A DNA stretch of 64,000 nucleotides from Acidobacteriota bacterium (GTDB lineage: Bacteria > Acidobacteriota > Terriglobia > Acidiferrales > UBA7541). The notes below the pieces were generated by a model, which saw only the letters and a program-made list of their open reading frames with translations, ran no database searches and was not told the origin of the DNA. This document shows, piece after piece, positions 6,909-15,941 of this stretch. The stretch spans positions 1 to 64,000 of the forward strand of contig JAFDVY010000002.1 of the NCBI GenBank assembly GCA_018268785.1. The letters run 5' to 3'. The first letter of the stretch is position 1. The number at the start of each line of letters is the position of its first letter. A program made the position numbers and the translations under genes.

Positions 6909-9266
6909 CTATGGACCATCCAGCACCTGCCTTACCAGCTTCCCCAAAGCCGTCGGGCTATACGGCTTCTGCAGATATGTCAATTCCGTGCTCGACGCGG
7001 GAAGTCCCGTCGAATCCTGGCTATACCCGCTGGTAAAAATCACCGGAAGCCCTGGGAATCTCTCCAGCAACCGGGTCGACGTGGCTACTCCTCCCAGCTT
7101 GGGCATGACCACATCCAGTACCGCTAGCGCCGGCTTCTCGCGCTCCACAAGTTGCAAAGCCTCTTCTCCGTCCGCTGCCGAGAGCACACGGTATCCCAGA
7201 TTCATCAGCGTGTGCCGCGCCATCTCCCGGATCGATTCGTGGTCCTCGGCAAGCAAGACTAGTTCCGTCCCATGTGGTTGCGAGGCGATCACTGTAACGT
7301 TGAGATTCGCCGCCGCTGGAATTCCTTCACTGGCCGAGGACGGCAAATACACGCGAAATAATGTCCCTTGGCCAACCTCGCTGTATACATGGACGAATCC
7401 CCCGTGCTGCTTCACGATGCCATATACCGAAGCCAGCCCCATCCCTGTGCCTTTTCCAGGCTCCTTGGTCGTAAAGAACGGTTCGAAGATTCGCTCTTTC
7501 GTTTCCGCATCCATTCCAATTCCTGTGTCCGATACCGAAAGCACGGCGTATTTCCCAGGCGCCACGTGCGGATAGAACCGGCAATAGGCATCGTCCAATT
7601 CCACCATCTCCGTTTCGATCAGCAATCTTCCGCCCTTCGGCATGGCATCTCGCGCATTCAGGCACAGGTTCATGATCACCTGTTCGATCTGCGTCGCGTC
7701 CGCCTTGATCGGCTCCAGCGGCACCGTCGTGATTTTCAGCTCGATATCCTCGCTGATTACCCGGTCCAGAAACGTGACCAGTCCGTTCGCAATTCCGTTC
7801 AAATCGATTTGCCGCGGCTGCAGCACCTGTCTCCTGGCAAATGCAAGCAGTTCCCGCGTCAGCGCAGCCGCTCGTTCCCCCTGCTCCCTGATTTTAGTGA
7901 ACCGATCCGCAACCTGTGGATTCGCGCTGCTTTGGTCGTACCCAATTTCCGCCCAGCCCAGAATCGCCCCGATCACATTGTTAAAATCGTGCGCAATTCC
8001 TCCCGCCAGTTGTCCGATCGCTTCGAATTTCTGCGCCTGCACCAGTTGTCTTTCCATTGCGCGTAATTCCGTAATGTCTTCTGCGATTAGTTCGAATTCC
8101 GGCTCGCCCTCTTTGCGTTTTGTCTTTCTCATTTGCAGCCGTACACTGACAAATCCTCCATCGAGCCTCCTCCATTCTGCTTCAGTATCGCGCACTTGCC
8201 CGGCTTGCTGGCAGGACTGGAAAAGTTTTGCGTGCTGCTCCGGAAATCGGAAAATGTCCCGGAACAGATGCAAGCCGCGCAACTGTTGCATCGTGTCGCA
8301 ACCCAAAATTCGCAATAACGCGGGGTTTGCGTCGAGGAAGTCGCCGTCTGCATTCAGCCGGCAGATTCCATACGAAGAGTTCTCCACCAAGTCCCGGTTT
8401 CTCTCTTCGGAGTCTTGCAGTGCCCGCTCGGCTTGTTCCCGCTCGGTAAGGTCCACCATCATCACACACGCCGCTTTTTTCCCTCCCAGCGGTTCGGGCA
8501 GGGGGAAAAAACTCGCCAGGTAGTAGCGCGTTTCAAAGGGCGGAGCCGCCCGGCGGACCCTTGCCTCCAGGTTCAGAACGGGTTCTCCGGTTTCAAACAC
8601 CCGTCTGTAGATATGCTCCGATTCTCTGGCAGCTTCCGGCACAAGTTCGTAGAGCGATCTTCCAACGTGGCTTTCCGCTGTGATCCCGTGATTCTTCGCC
8701 ATCGCGTCGTTTACCCGCAAAAAATTCAGTTGTTCGTCCAGGACGGCGAAACACACCGGCGTCGTCCTGTAAAGCAGGTCCAGCTCCGTGAATTGTTCTC
8801 TTGCTTTCGCTTCGCTCTCTGCCAGCGCATTCATGGCCGTTGCCGCATCTTCCCGCAGCCTCTTTTCCTGCAAGGATCGCGCTATCGCCAGTGGCAGCCG
8901 TTCCAGATGGCCTTTCAGAACGTAGTCGCTGATCCCTTGCTTGATACATTCCACCGCGGCTTCTTCGCCCAACGTTCCCGTCACCAGCACAAACGGGATG
9001 TCTCGTCGCGAATCCCGCAAATATACAAACGCGTCCCGTCCCGTCCAATCCGGCAGCCGGTAGTCGGACAGAATCAGGTCGAAGCTCTCCTCTTCCAGTG
9101 CCCGTATGAATTCCAGCCGGTTCCTTGCGAATCTCGGCTCAAGGACGATTCCGTTGCTCCGCAAATGATGCAGGATCAGTTCCGCGTCGCTCCCCGCATC
9201 TTCCAGAAGCAAGGCGCGCAGGGAAATCGCCGTGTCGGATGTCGTAATCGTGGCCCGGGTCGTCAT
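6909..9266 (-). CDS. Hybrid histidine kinase (REC-PAS-PAS-HisKA-HATPase-REC)
   Basis: A 785-residue soluble kinase. Domains in order: N-terminal receiver (about 16-135, phospho-acceptor D68 in LILSDYRLP), PAS (about 160-275), PAS (about 285-400), HisKA with H426 in GGIAHDFNN, an HATPase_c domain with DTGIGM and GKGTGMGLA boxes, and a C-terminal receiver (acceptor D718 in VLDVVMP). No membrane segment is present, so it senses an internal signal or receives phosphate at its N-terminal receiver from another kinase. It is the last gene of a four-gene signalling operon and starts four bases after the single-domain receiver gene. The HDFNN-type kinase is common in phosphorelays. Confidence 0.92.
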   Translation of the reverse strand: MTTRATITTSDTAISLRALLLEDAGSDAELILHHLRSNGIVLEPRFARNRLEFIRALEEESFDLILSDYRLPDWTGRDAFVYLRDSRRDIPFVLVTGTLGEEAAVECIKQGISDYVLKGHLERLPLAIARSLQEKRLREDAATAMNALAESEAKAREQFTELDLLYRTTPVCFAVLDEQLNFLRVNDAMAKNHGITAESHVGRSLYELVPEAARESEHIYRRVFETGEPVLNLEARVRRAAPPFETRYYLASFFPLPEPLGGKKAACVMMVDLTEREQAERALQDSEERNRDLVENSSYGICRLNADGDFLDANPALLRILGCDTMQQLRGLHLFRDIFRFPEQHAKLFQSCQQAGQVRDTEAEWRRLDGGFVSVRLQMRKTKRKEGEPEFELIAEDITELRAMERQLVQAQKFEAIGQLAGGIAHDFNNVIGAILGWAEIGYDQSSANPQVADRFTKIREQGERAAALTRELLAFARRQVLQPRQIDLNGIANGLVTFLDRVISEDIELKITTVPLEPIKADATQIEQVIMNLCLNARDAMPKGGRLLIETEMVELDDAYCRFYPHVAPGKYAVLSVSDTGIGMDAETKERIFEPFFTTKEPGKGTGMGLASVYGIVKQHGGFVHVYSEVGQGTLFRVYLPSSASEGIPAAANLNVTVIASQPHGTELVLLAEDHESIREMARHTLMNLGYRVLSAADGEEALQLVEREKPALAVLDVVMPKLGGVATSTRLLERFPGLPVIFTSGYSQDSTGLPASSTELTYLQKPYSPTALGKLVRQVLDGP

Positions 9267-9270
9267 CGCC

Positions 9271-9741
9271 TCACCCTGCGCTGCCAGACGCGCATGCAGT
9301 CCATTGCGGCGTGCGATTCACCTTCAGCCAGTACTGGCCTAGCTGTTTCACCGCGTCCTGGAATTTGCCCAGGTCCACAGGCTTCTGCACATAGCTGTTT
9401 GCACCCAACTGGTAACATTCCGTCAAATCGCGCTCGTGATCGGAAGAAGTGAGCACGATCACCGGGATGCAGCGCGTCCGGTCGTTGCCTCGGATCGCTT
9501 TTAGCACTGCATGCCCGCTCACCCGCGGCAATTGCAGGTCCAGCAACACTATATGTGGGCCGCCCTTCGCTACTTCTGTTCCGGTCGCAACGGCGGCAAA
9601 CAGGATTTCCAGCGCCTCCGCTCCGTCTCGGGCTAAGAGGATCTTGTTTGCCAATCCCTCCTTTCGCAGAGACCGCGTCGTCAGCTCTGCATCCCCCGGA
9701 TCGTCTTCGACTAACAGAATTTCCAGTTCTCTGGTGTTCAT
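9271..9741 (-). CDS. Single-domain response regulator (Rcp1/CheY-like)
   Basis: A 156-residue lone receiver with acidic pocket VEDD (11-14), phospho-acceptor D68 in IVLLDLQLP, the TSS switch residue region, and lysine in VQKPVDL. The inserted GTEVAKGGPHIV segment before the acceptor strand is typical of the Rcp1-like receivers that serve phytochrome-type or CHASE3 kinases. It has no output domain, so it likely shuttles phosphate between the CHASE3 kinase, whose gene it overlaps by four bases (ATGA), and the hybrid kinase just downstream. Confidence 0.92.
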   Translation of the reverse strand: MNTRELEILLVEDDPGDAELTTRSLRKEGLANKILLARDGAEALEILFAAVATGTEVAKGGPHIVLLDLQLPRVSGHAVLKAIRGNDRTRCIPVIVLTSSDHERDLTECYQLGANSYVQKPVDLGKFQDAVKQLGQYWLKVNRTPQWTACASGSAG

Positions 9742-11291
9742 GCTTTCGCTCCGATCGACTCAGTCTCAATCCGTCTATGCATACCGCTTTGCTTTAGCGT
9801 GAGGTAAAAGGTCGCACCGTAGTCGGGTTTCGATTCGGCCCAGACCTTGCCTCCGTGCTTTTGGACAATTCTCGATACGATCGCCAGGCCGATTCCCGTT
9901 CCTTCAAATTCGTCTTGCCGGTGCAGCCGCTGAAACACTCCGAATAGCTTGTCCGCGTAATGGGGATCGAATCCGGCGCCGTTGTCCTTCACAAAAACGG
10001 TCGCCCAGGTTCCTTCGTCTTTTCCGGCAATCTCCACCACCGCTGGATTTCTGTACTTTGTGAATTTCAGCGCGTTCGAAATCAAGTTGGTGAACACTTG
10101 GCGCAGCAGTCCGGGATCTGCCTCAACCTCGGGCAACTCTCCGATTCGCCAGACGATTTCCCGCTTTCCCTCCGCTTCGGAATATTCCTTTTTCAGTTGT
10201 TCCACCATCTCGCGCAGCGAAACTCTTCTGCGCTTTACTTCTTGCCGCCCTAGCCGGGATAGCTCCATCAAATCGTCTACAAGCACGGACATCTGCGCCG
10301 CCGCCCGCCGGATTCTTTGCAAATGCTGGCGTGCTTCCTCGGACAGCTGCGGTCCGGCTTCTTCTTCCAGAATCTTCGAAAAACCGTCCATGTGCCGCAG
10401 CGGTGCGCGCAAATCGTGGGACACCGAATAGTTGAACGATTCCAGTTCGTGATTCGTTTCTTCTAATTCCCTTGTCCTTTCCGCGACTCTCTCTTCGAGT
10501 TCTGCATTGAGCCGCTTCATCGCTTCCTCCGCCCTGTTTCGCGCGGCGATCTGCAGATGTAAGTCCTCCATGGTGTGTCCCAGTTCAGCTCGCTGCTGAT
10601 CCAGTTCCGTGCCCATCAACTCCCTCGCCTTCATCAGCCCAGCCTCGATTTTCGCTCGCGCCAATATTTCCCTTTGAATGTAATGGCCGCTGATCATTAG
10701 CCCTGCACAACCCAGTGTTCCGGTGACCAGTAAAATGACCAGAGTCCATCTCGCATTCTTTTCCACCACTTCCGTGCGCTGCAGAAACAGGTTTCTTTCG
10801 GTGTTTTCGAATTGATCGAGCAAACCCTGTATTCTGCTGTCGGGAAAAGAGATCGGTTTCATGTTCTGCGGTTTCCCGCTCTTCGCTGCTGCTTGTGCTT
10901 CATCCAGCGCTTGGTCCAGCGCAACGAGTTGGGCCTGAATCGTCTCATCCGCTTCCCGTAGCAGCCCGTTTTGCCCCGGATTGTCGGCAGTTAGAAATCG
11001 CAGCTGAACGATGCTCTCCGTCAGCCTGGTGCGCTCCGCGCGGTAGCGGTCGAGCAAATCCGCTCGGGGAGACGCCCGGTATGCCCACAAGTAGTTGTGC
11101 AGCCGCATCCGGCAAAGCCTCACCGTCGCGGCCTCGCTAAGCACTTTTTGCGCGTGCGCCACCCATCCGATCATCGTGTGCGTTTGAGAAGCGGTCCGCA
11201 CCCCCACAAATACCCCGGCAAGCAAAAGCAAAACCAGGAAAATTCCCGCTTCGATTAAGCGTTTTCGGAATTGCAGCGCTCGTTGCATCAT
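9738..11291 (-). CDS. CHASE3 sensor histidine kinase
   Basis: A 517-residue membrane kinase. One membrane segment at about residues 13-31 and a second at about 182-202 enclose an extracytoplasmic CHASE3 domain. A coiled coil (about 215-285) links to HisKA, with H292 in YSVSHDLRAPLRH, and an HATPase_c domain (NALKFTKYRNP, DNGAGFDP, GTGIGLAI). The SHDLRAPL phosphorylation box is of the phytochrome/bacteriophytochrome-like class, which commonly pairs with Rcp1-like receivers such as the one directly downstream. Four-base overlaps join it to both neighbouring genes, so translation is likely coupled. Confidence 0.92.
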   Translation of the reverse strand: MMQRALQFRKRLIEAGIFLVLLLLAGVFVGVRTASQTHTMIGWVAHAQKVLSEAATVRLCRMRLHNYLWAYRASPRADLLDRYRAERTRLTESIVQLRFLTADNPGQNGLLREADETIQAQLVALDQALDEAQAAAKSGKPQNMKPISFPDSRIQGLLDQFENTERNLFLQRTEVVEKNARWTLVILLVTGTLGCAGLMISGHYIQREILARAKIEAGLMKARELMGTELDQQRAELGHTMEDLHLQIAARNRAEEAMKRLNAELEERVAERTRELEETNHELESFNYSVSHDLRAPLRHMDGFSKILEEEAGPQLSEEARQHLQRIRRAAAQMSVLVDDLMELSRLGRQEVKRRRVSLREMVEQLKKEYSEAEGKREIVWRIGELPEVEADPGLLRQVFTNLISNALKFTKYRNPAVVEIAGKDEGTWATVFVKDNGAGFDPHYADKLFGVFQRLHRQDEFEGTGIGLAIVSRIVQKHGGKVWAESKPDYGATFYLTLKQSGMHRRIETESIGAKA

Positions 11292-12232
11292 GCCGCACCC
11301 CTCTCGCCGGCTTCATTTTGGACAGCAAATCCCGGCATCGCTCCCAATAGGCCGCTCAGTATGGGTTCCACCGCCTCGAAGAACGTCCGTTGCTCTCTTG
11401 CGGACCAGCACGCCGCATCCATCGCCAGTTCGATCGTCCCCCATGGCGCCCGAGAATGGTTCAATGCAGTGCGTCGCGCTTCAAGTCTCTGCCTGATTAT
11501 GGCCACGCTCGGCTCTGCGGCATCCGCTGCCAGTACCGCGAATTCTGCCGGTCCAAGCCGGGCGATCAAATCGGTTCTTCGGAAACTTGCTCTCAGTAAG
11601 TCTGCGGTTTCCTTGATCGCGCTCTCGCCACAGGATGGCCCGAATTCTTTTTCCAGTTCTCGCAAATTCTTTATGGACACCGCCAGCAGGACTACCTGGC
11701 CTCCCGTTCTCTGTGCTCCGTGTACGTGCTTGGCGGTGAGTGCCCGGAATCCGTCCGCGTTATAGAGGCCCGTCAGTGAATCGCGCAGCAAATCCGCAAG
11801 CCCGGAAACTGTGTTTCGTTCGAGCGCCGTTTTCAAAACCCGCTCCAGCGTTTTCGCGTCAGCGACGTCCTTCAGCAAGAAATCCAGAGCGCCTTCCCGC
11901 AAACTCTCTTCCGCTTTCGGTTTATCAGCGGAAGTCGCCAGCGTGATCAGCGGCAGGCTCGGCGCGGCGCGATGCACCGCGCGAACCGTGGCCAGCGCGT
12001 CCTGTCCCGACGATGCAAGCTCCAGAAATAAGACTTCAGGTCCTACCAGCTGAATGGTCGGAAGAAGAATGGACATTGTGGAAACAGTTGTGAGTTGCAG
12101 CGAAGATTCTTCATCGGGAAAAAGCGAACGCAGCAGTCGCGATATATTTTGCGGATCGGACTCCGCGATCAGCACTCGCAATTTCTGCCCGGGACTCGCG
12201 GCGCTCGGGGACAACTTGTGCGTTGCGCTCAT
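11288..12232 (-). CDS. Response-regulator-like protein with pseudo-receiver and degenerate GGDEF domain
   Basis: Numbered from the chosen ATG, which has AGAGGA eight bases upstream (a longer in-frame start 60 bases before lacks one), the protein has 314 residues. Residues 18-140 form a receiver fold in which the phospho-acceptor Asp is Glu (E71 in LFLELASSG) while K121 is kept. Residues 150-255 form a GGDEF domain (DSLTGLYNADGF) whose active-site motif is GPAEF (227-231). The inhibitory-site RxxD (R218-D221) is intact and correctly spaced. It is thus probably not a cyclase but could bind c-di-GMP. It heads the signalling operon and overlaps the kinase gene by four bases. Confidence 0.85.
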   Translation of the reverse strand: MSATHKLSPSAASPGQKLRVLIAESDPQNISRLLRSLFPDEESSLQLTTVSTMSILLPTIQLVGPEVLFLELASSGQDALATVRAVHRAAPSLPLITLATSADKPKAEESLREGALDFLLKDVADAKTLERVLKTALERNTVSGLADLLRDSLTGLYNADGFRALTAKHVHGAQRTGGQVVLLAVSIKNLRELEKEFGPSCGESAIKETADLLRASFRRTDLIARLGPAEFAVLAADAAEPSVAIIRQRLEARRTALNHSRAPWGTIELAMDAACWSAREQRTFFEAVEPILSGLLGAMPGFAVQNEAGERGAA

Positions 12233-12430
12233 CGCTTTTCCTCTCCGCGCGGCGTGATAAAACGGTTCGCCGGCGACGCGCGAGGATTGCAATTTCTCGC
12301 TCGCATTGCTGGCGTCGCTGGCGCTTCTTTTGTTTTCGCGACTGGAGAGGACAGTCTTCTGGACTAAGAAAAGAAGGGGTTCTTGTATTGTCGCGCGGGA
12401 ATTTCGAGTGTCAAGAAGTGGTTCGTAAAG

Positions 12431-13411
12431 TTAACTAGTCTTTTCGGAGGATGAGAATTGTCTAAGAATCAGGGCGAATAATCCGGCGATTAGTCCGCCG
12501 AAAATTACAATTCCTTCCCAGACCAGGCCGGCCGCGAGAACGAGCGCGCCGGGCGCACCGAACGGAGATAGCAGCGCGACGAGCGCAGCTTCGCGTACTC
12601 CGATTCCGCCTTGCGTAAGCGGAAGAACCGCGGCGAGCTTCGCGAGCGGCCACGCAAAAAGCCAGACGCGCAGAGGAAGCGTAAGTCCGCAGGAAATCGC
12701 CAGCAGTGCGGTGAGTACGAGAAATGTAAATTGGATGAGCGTTCCCGTGAGCCAGCCCGCGATGAGGACCACCGGCCGCCGCTTCACGGAACGTAATGCA
12801 AATCGCAACCGCACAATGAGGCGCCGCAATTTCCATGAGCTGCGCTTCACGACAACCCGGCAAATCGCGTAAAGAAGGGCAAGCCCGGCAAGCCCGGCGG
12901 CAACAAGAAGCAGCAGATAGTGGATCGCTCTTTCTCTCCAAGCCAGGGGAAGCGAACCGGGAAGAAGAGACAATCCAATGGTGACCAGTGTGGCTTGCGC
13001 GGCGACGTCGAGCAATCTGTCGGCGAGATTTCCAGCCAGGACTGCCGCGGGGCGAGGAGAGTTTTGGAGGCCGACCGCGAGACGAATCGCATCGCCGCCG
13101 ACGATGGAAGGAAGGAAGAGCGTTCCGAAGAGCCCGCCGAAATAACATTGCGCGCTGGTGGCGAGATCGAGCGAGGCGCCTGCTGCGTTGACGACCATTC
13201 GCCATTTCAAGACGCCGACGCAATGGGCGCAGAGATAGAGGAAAAGGATGATGAGGAATCTTGCGGGGGGAATTCTTGCGATTGCGGTGCGAAGCGTTGC
13301 GAACGGAAGAAAATGAAAAAGAACAGCGAGGACCAAAAGCGCTGCGGCCCAGCGCAGTGCAATGAAAAGCCATCCGCGAGTGCTGCTGACCGGCTGGCGG
13401 GCTCCTTTCAT
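12431..13411 (-). CDS. YbhN/LPG-synthase-type flippase-like membrane protein
   Basis: A 326-residue protein with about eight membrane segments and the hallmarks of the UPF0104 family (lysylphosphatidylglycerol synthase membrane region): FFGGLFGTLFLPSIVGGDAIR near residue 90, a basic loop RSVKRRPVV, and PLTQGGIGVREAALV near residue 265. Family members move lipids or lipid-linked intermediates across the membrane; this one lacks the cytosolic aminoacyl transferase domain. It overlaps the pterin dehydratase gene upstream by four bases, implying a shared transcript without an evident shared pathway. Confidence 0.85.
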   Translation of the reverse strand: MKGARQPVSSTRGWLFIALRWAAALLVLAVLFHFLPFATLRTAIARIPPARFLIILFLYLCAHCVGVLKWRMVVNAAGASLDLATSAQCYFGGLFGTLFLPSIVGGDAIRLAVGLQNSPRPAAVLAGNLADRLLDVAAQATLVTIGLSLLPGSLPLAWRERAIHYLLLLVAAGLAGLALLYAICRVVVKRSSWKLRRLIVRLRFALRSVKRRPVVLIAGWLTGTLIQFTFLVLTALLAISCGLTLPLRVWLFAWPLAKLAAVLPLTQGGIGVREAALVALLSPFGAPGALVLAAGLVWEGIVIFGGLIAGLFALILRQFSSSEKTS

Positions 13412-13728
13412 GAGCCGGAGGACTGTTGCTTCGCGAGAGCGCCGGAGAAAACGTCTTCGACCTTTTCGGCGAGCACGAAATCGAGATCGCTGATGCCTTT
13501 GACGCTGTGTGTGACGAGGTCGATGACGACTCTATTCCAGACGTTGAACCATTCGGGATGATGGTTCATGGATTCGGCGATGAGCGCGATGCGAGTCATG
13601 TTACCGAAGGCGGCCACGAAATCCTTACATTCGTATTCGCGATGAAGTTTTCCGTTTTGCACTTTCCAGCCGGGGAGTCTTGTCATTAACTTTGAAATTT
13701 CGTCGTCGGTGAGTTTGCGTGCATGCAT
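13408..13728 (-). CDS. phhB: 4a-hydroxytetrahydrobiopterin dehydratase
   Basis: A 106-residue pterin-4a-carbinolamine dehydratase. It regenerates the pterin cofactor of aromatic amino acid hydroxylases; in some bacteria the fold serves molybdopterin metabolism instead. The catalytic histidine cluster is seen in AESMNHHPEWFNVW, followed by LVTHSVKGISDLDF, and the length is normal for the family. No phenylalanine hydroxylase gene is in the window. It is the first gene of a two-gene unit with the flippase-like gene (ATGA overlap). Confidence 0.93.
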   Translation of the reverse strand: MHARKLTDDEISKLMTRLPGWKVQNGKLHREYECKDFVAAFGNMTRIALIAESMNHHPEWFNVWNRVVIDLVTHSVKGISDLDFVLAEKVEDVFSGALAKQQSSGS

Positions 13729-13794
13729 GAAAGTCCTCCACGATTTGAGCCTTGGCCCGGTGCTGGCGTTTCTATGTTACGCGTGTCCGCACCG

Positions 13795-13814
13795 CACGGC
13801 CAAGAATGGCCGTG
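13795..13814. repeat. Short palindromic element (CACGGCCA-AGAA-TGGCCGTG)
   Basis: A perfect eight-pair hairpin with a four-base purine loop in the divergent gap between phhB and the DapB-like gene. Related hairpins with purine tetraloops occur at 53280, 58750 and 60155, always outside genes, suggesting a dispersed repeat family. Confidence 0.5.
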
Positions 13815-13848
13815 GCGCAAATGGCTTACCGGTTGAGCCACTACGGCG

Positions 13849-13877
13849 TTGCGAGCTTTGCCAGAATCCATTATCTT
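13849..13877 (+). promoter_or_regulatory. Candidate promoter of the DapB-like gene
   Basis: TTGCGA and TATCTT are 17 bases apart (four of six matches each), 64 bases before the GTG start. A palindrome, ATCTTAGAAGAT, overlaps the -10 box and could be an operator. Confidence 0.4.
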
Positions 13878-13903
13878 AGAAGATTCCTTTGCAACTAAAA
13901 TGC

Positions 13904-13923
13904 GCGGTGTGCGCCCACACCGC
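13904..13923 (+). promoter_or_regulatory. Leader hairpin before the DapB-like gene
   Basis: A perfect GCGGTGTG-CGCC-CACACCGC stem-loop ends 17 bases before the start codon, just upstream of the GGCGGAG ribosome binding site. It may tune translation or mRNA stability. Confidence 0.4.
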
Positions 13924-13940
13924 AAAGGCGGAGAACTCCG

Positions 13941-14954
13941 GTGAAGAAGAAGATCAGAGCAATTCAGTATGGTATCGGACCGATTGGCGCTTCGATTGTG
14001 AAATTGCTGCGCGAAAAGCAGTCCATTGAAATTATTGGCGCGATCGATACCGATCCCGCCAAGGTGGGGCGCGATTTGGGCGAAGTCGTTGGCGCGAGCG
14101 ATGCTCCGTGGGGCGTGAAAGTTTCCGCGGATGCGGCGGAAGTGCTGGGACTGGCTGCGGACGTCGTGATGCACACGACTTCGTCTTCGCTTCCGAAGGT
14201 GATGGACCAGTTGCTGGCGTGCCTCGAAGCCGAATCGTGCGTGGTTTCGACTTGCGAAGAGCTTTCCTACCCATACCGGACGTATCCGGAACTGTCGGCG
14301 AAGCTGGATACGGCGGCGAAAGAATGGGGCGTGGCGCTGGTTGGCACAGGTGTGAATCCGGGATTCGTGATGGACAAGCTGGCGATCACGCTGGGAGCAG
14401 TCTCGCAGCGGATCGATCATGCGAAGGCGCTGCGAATTGTGGATGCGTCGAAGAGGCGTTTGCCGCTGCAGAAAAAGATCGGCGCCGGATTGAGTGTAGA
14501 AGAATTTCGCGCTCGGGTGAAAGAAGGAACGATCAAGCACGTGGGATTGCCGGAATCGGTCGCGATGGTCGCAGACAGTTTGGGGCTTGCGGTAGACGAA
14601 ATTACCGAGACGATTGAGCCGAAGGTCGCTACAGAAAAAGTGGTGACGGAGTTTTTGAGCGTTGAGCCGGGACAGGCAGCTGGCGTGCATCAGATTGCCC
14701 GCGGTCTTGCCGGCGGCAAGGAACTGATTTACATGGAGCTGCAGATGTACGTCGGCGCGAAGGATCCGGCGGATACGATCACGTTGACCGGTCATCCGAA
14801 TATTTCGCTGACGATTCCGGGCGGTTCGCACGGAGACATTGCTACCGCAAGCGTGGCGGTCAACTCGATTCCGGTGATTTTGAGTTCGCCGGCGGGATTG
14901 CGAACTTCGCGCGATCTGCCAATTGGCTTTTTCGCCCCGACAGCCAAACCCTGA
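13941..14954 (+). CDS. DapB-like NAD(P)-dependent dehydrogenase (2,4-diaminopentanoate dehydrogenase type)
   Basis: A 337-residue protein with an N-terminal Rossmann fold (YGIGPIGASIVKLL at 9-22, acidic residue in AIDTDPAKVG) and a dihydrodipicolinate-reductase-like C-terminal domain. The family includes 2,4-diaminopentanoate dehydrogenase and many unassigned acidobacterial paralogues. It is longer than true DapB (about 270 residues) and lacks its GRHG-type substrate motif, so lysine synthesis is unlikely. Central motifs are VVSTCEELSYPY and GTGVNPGFVMDKL. Start is GTG with a GGCGGAG ribosome binding site. Substrate unknown. Confidence 0.75.
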   Translation: MKKKIRAIQYGIGPIGASIVKLLREKQSIEIIGAIDTDPAKVGRDLGEVVGASDAPWGVKVSADAAEVLGLAADVVMHTTSSSLPKVMDQLLACLEAESCVVSTCEELSYPYRTYPELSAKLDTAAKEWGVALVGTGVNPGFVMDKLAITLGAVSQRIDHAKALRIVDASKRRLPLQKKIGAGLSVEEFRARVKEGTIKHVGLPESVAMVADSLGLAVDEITETIEPKVATEKVVTEFLSVEPGQAAGVHQIARGLAGGKELIYMELQMYVGAKDPADTITLTGHPNISLTIPGGSHGDIATASVAVNSIPVILSSPAGLRTSRDLPIGFFAPTAKP

Positions 14955-15233
14955 AAAAGTAGTAAGGATGCAATGAGGTAAGGAAGCTAGGACTTCCTGC
15001 GCGCGGAGAGGTGTGCGCGGAGCTGAGGCATCCTCTCTCCCCTTTTTCCTGTAAGTATGGGAAATAAAGAACTTGTGCCAAAGGGAGGTGGGCAGTAGTC
15101 GCGCATTCATGCACACATGGACAGGGAACCGCTCGGATTGGTACAGACCGGTGTTTTTGTTAGGCAGCAAAGTGGAAAGGAGAGTTAGCGAGGACTAGCG
15201 GGATATAGAATATCGGTTGAAAAGAGAACGTGT
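14955..15233. other. Intergenic region without a recognised gene
   Basis: About 280 bases between two plus-strand genes. There is a weak AGGAAG/CTTCCT stem near 14981 and an A+T-rich stretch (GGATATAGAATATCGG) about 25 bases before the hydrolase start that could hold a -10 box. No RNA gene or conserved reading frame was seen. Confidence 0.4.
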
Positions 15234-15935
15234 ATGAATACGGCGAAAGAGTTGCGATTGGCAGTGGAAGGGACTGGACCACCATCCGGGGCGGGCGCGA
15301 GCGCGGAAGTTTCGGCGATATTGGTGCGGCCGGAGAAGGCGAAGTGGATGCTCGTGCTGGGGCATGGAGCGGGCGCGGGGATGCGGCATGTTTTTATGGA
15401 AGCGCTGTCTGAGGTGTTGGCTGGCGTGGGTGTAGCTACGCTTCGCTACCAGTTTCCTTACATGGAAGAGCGAAGAAAAGCGCCGGATCGGCCGGCGGTT
15501 TTGATGGCAACGGTTGCGTCTGCGGTGCACGCGGCTGCGAAAGCGGCTCCGGATTTGCCTTTGCTGGCGGGAGGGAAATCGATGGGCGGGCGGATGAGTT
15601 CACAGGCGGCGGCCGAGGGGAAGCTGGAAGGAGCGCGTGGGTTGGTGTTTTTTGGTTTCCCTTTGCATCCGCCCAAGCAACCGGGGACAAAGCGGGCGGA
15701 ACATCTGGCGAAAGTGAATGTGCCGATGCTGTTTCTGCAAGGGACGCGGGACGATCTAGCGGATTTGAACTTATTGAAGCCGATTTGCAAGAAACTGGGG
15801 AAGCGCGCGACGCTGCATGTGATTGAGACGGCGGATCATTCGTTTCATGTGCTGAAAAAGTCGGGGCGGAGCGATGCGGAAGTGTTGCGCGAATTGGCGG
15901 AGACTACCGCAGAGTGGGGGAAAGGACTAGGGTGA
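15234..15935 (+). CDS. Alpha/beta hydrolase (KANL3/Tex30 or dienelactone-hydrolase-like)
   Basis: A 233-residue hydrolase-fold protein. The nucleophile elbow is GGKSMGG near residue 117, the acid is in FLQGTRDDLAD near residue 170, and the histidine is in TADHSFHV near residue 203. The oxyanion-side motif GHGAGAGMRH follows the second strand. This pattern matches the KANL3/Tex30 group of small alpha/beta hydrolases found in bacteria, whose substrates are unknown. No signal peptide. The cupin gene follows after six bases, so they are probably cotranscribed. Confidence 0.8.
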   Translation: MNTAKELRLAVEGTGPPSGAGASAEVSAILVRPEKAKWMLVLGHGAGAGMRHVFMEALSEVLAGVGVATLRYQFPYMEERRKAPDRPAVLMATVASAVHAAAKAAPDLPLLAGGKSMGGRMSSQAAAEGKLEGARGLVFFGFPLHPPKQPGTKRAEHLAKVNVPMLFLQGTRDDLADLNLLKPICKKLGKRATLHVIETADHSFHVLKKSGRSDAEVLRELAETTAEWGKGLG

Positions 15936-15941
15936 ATCAAA

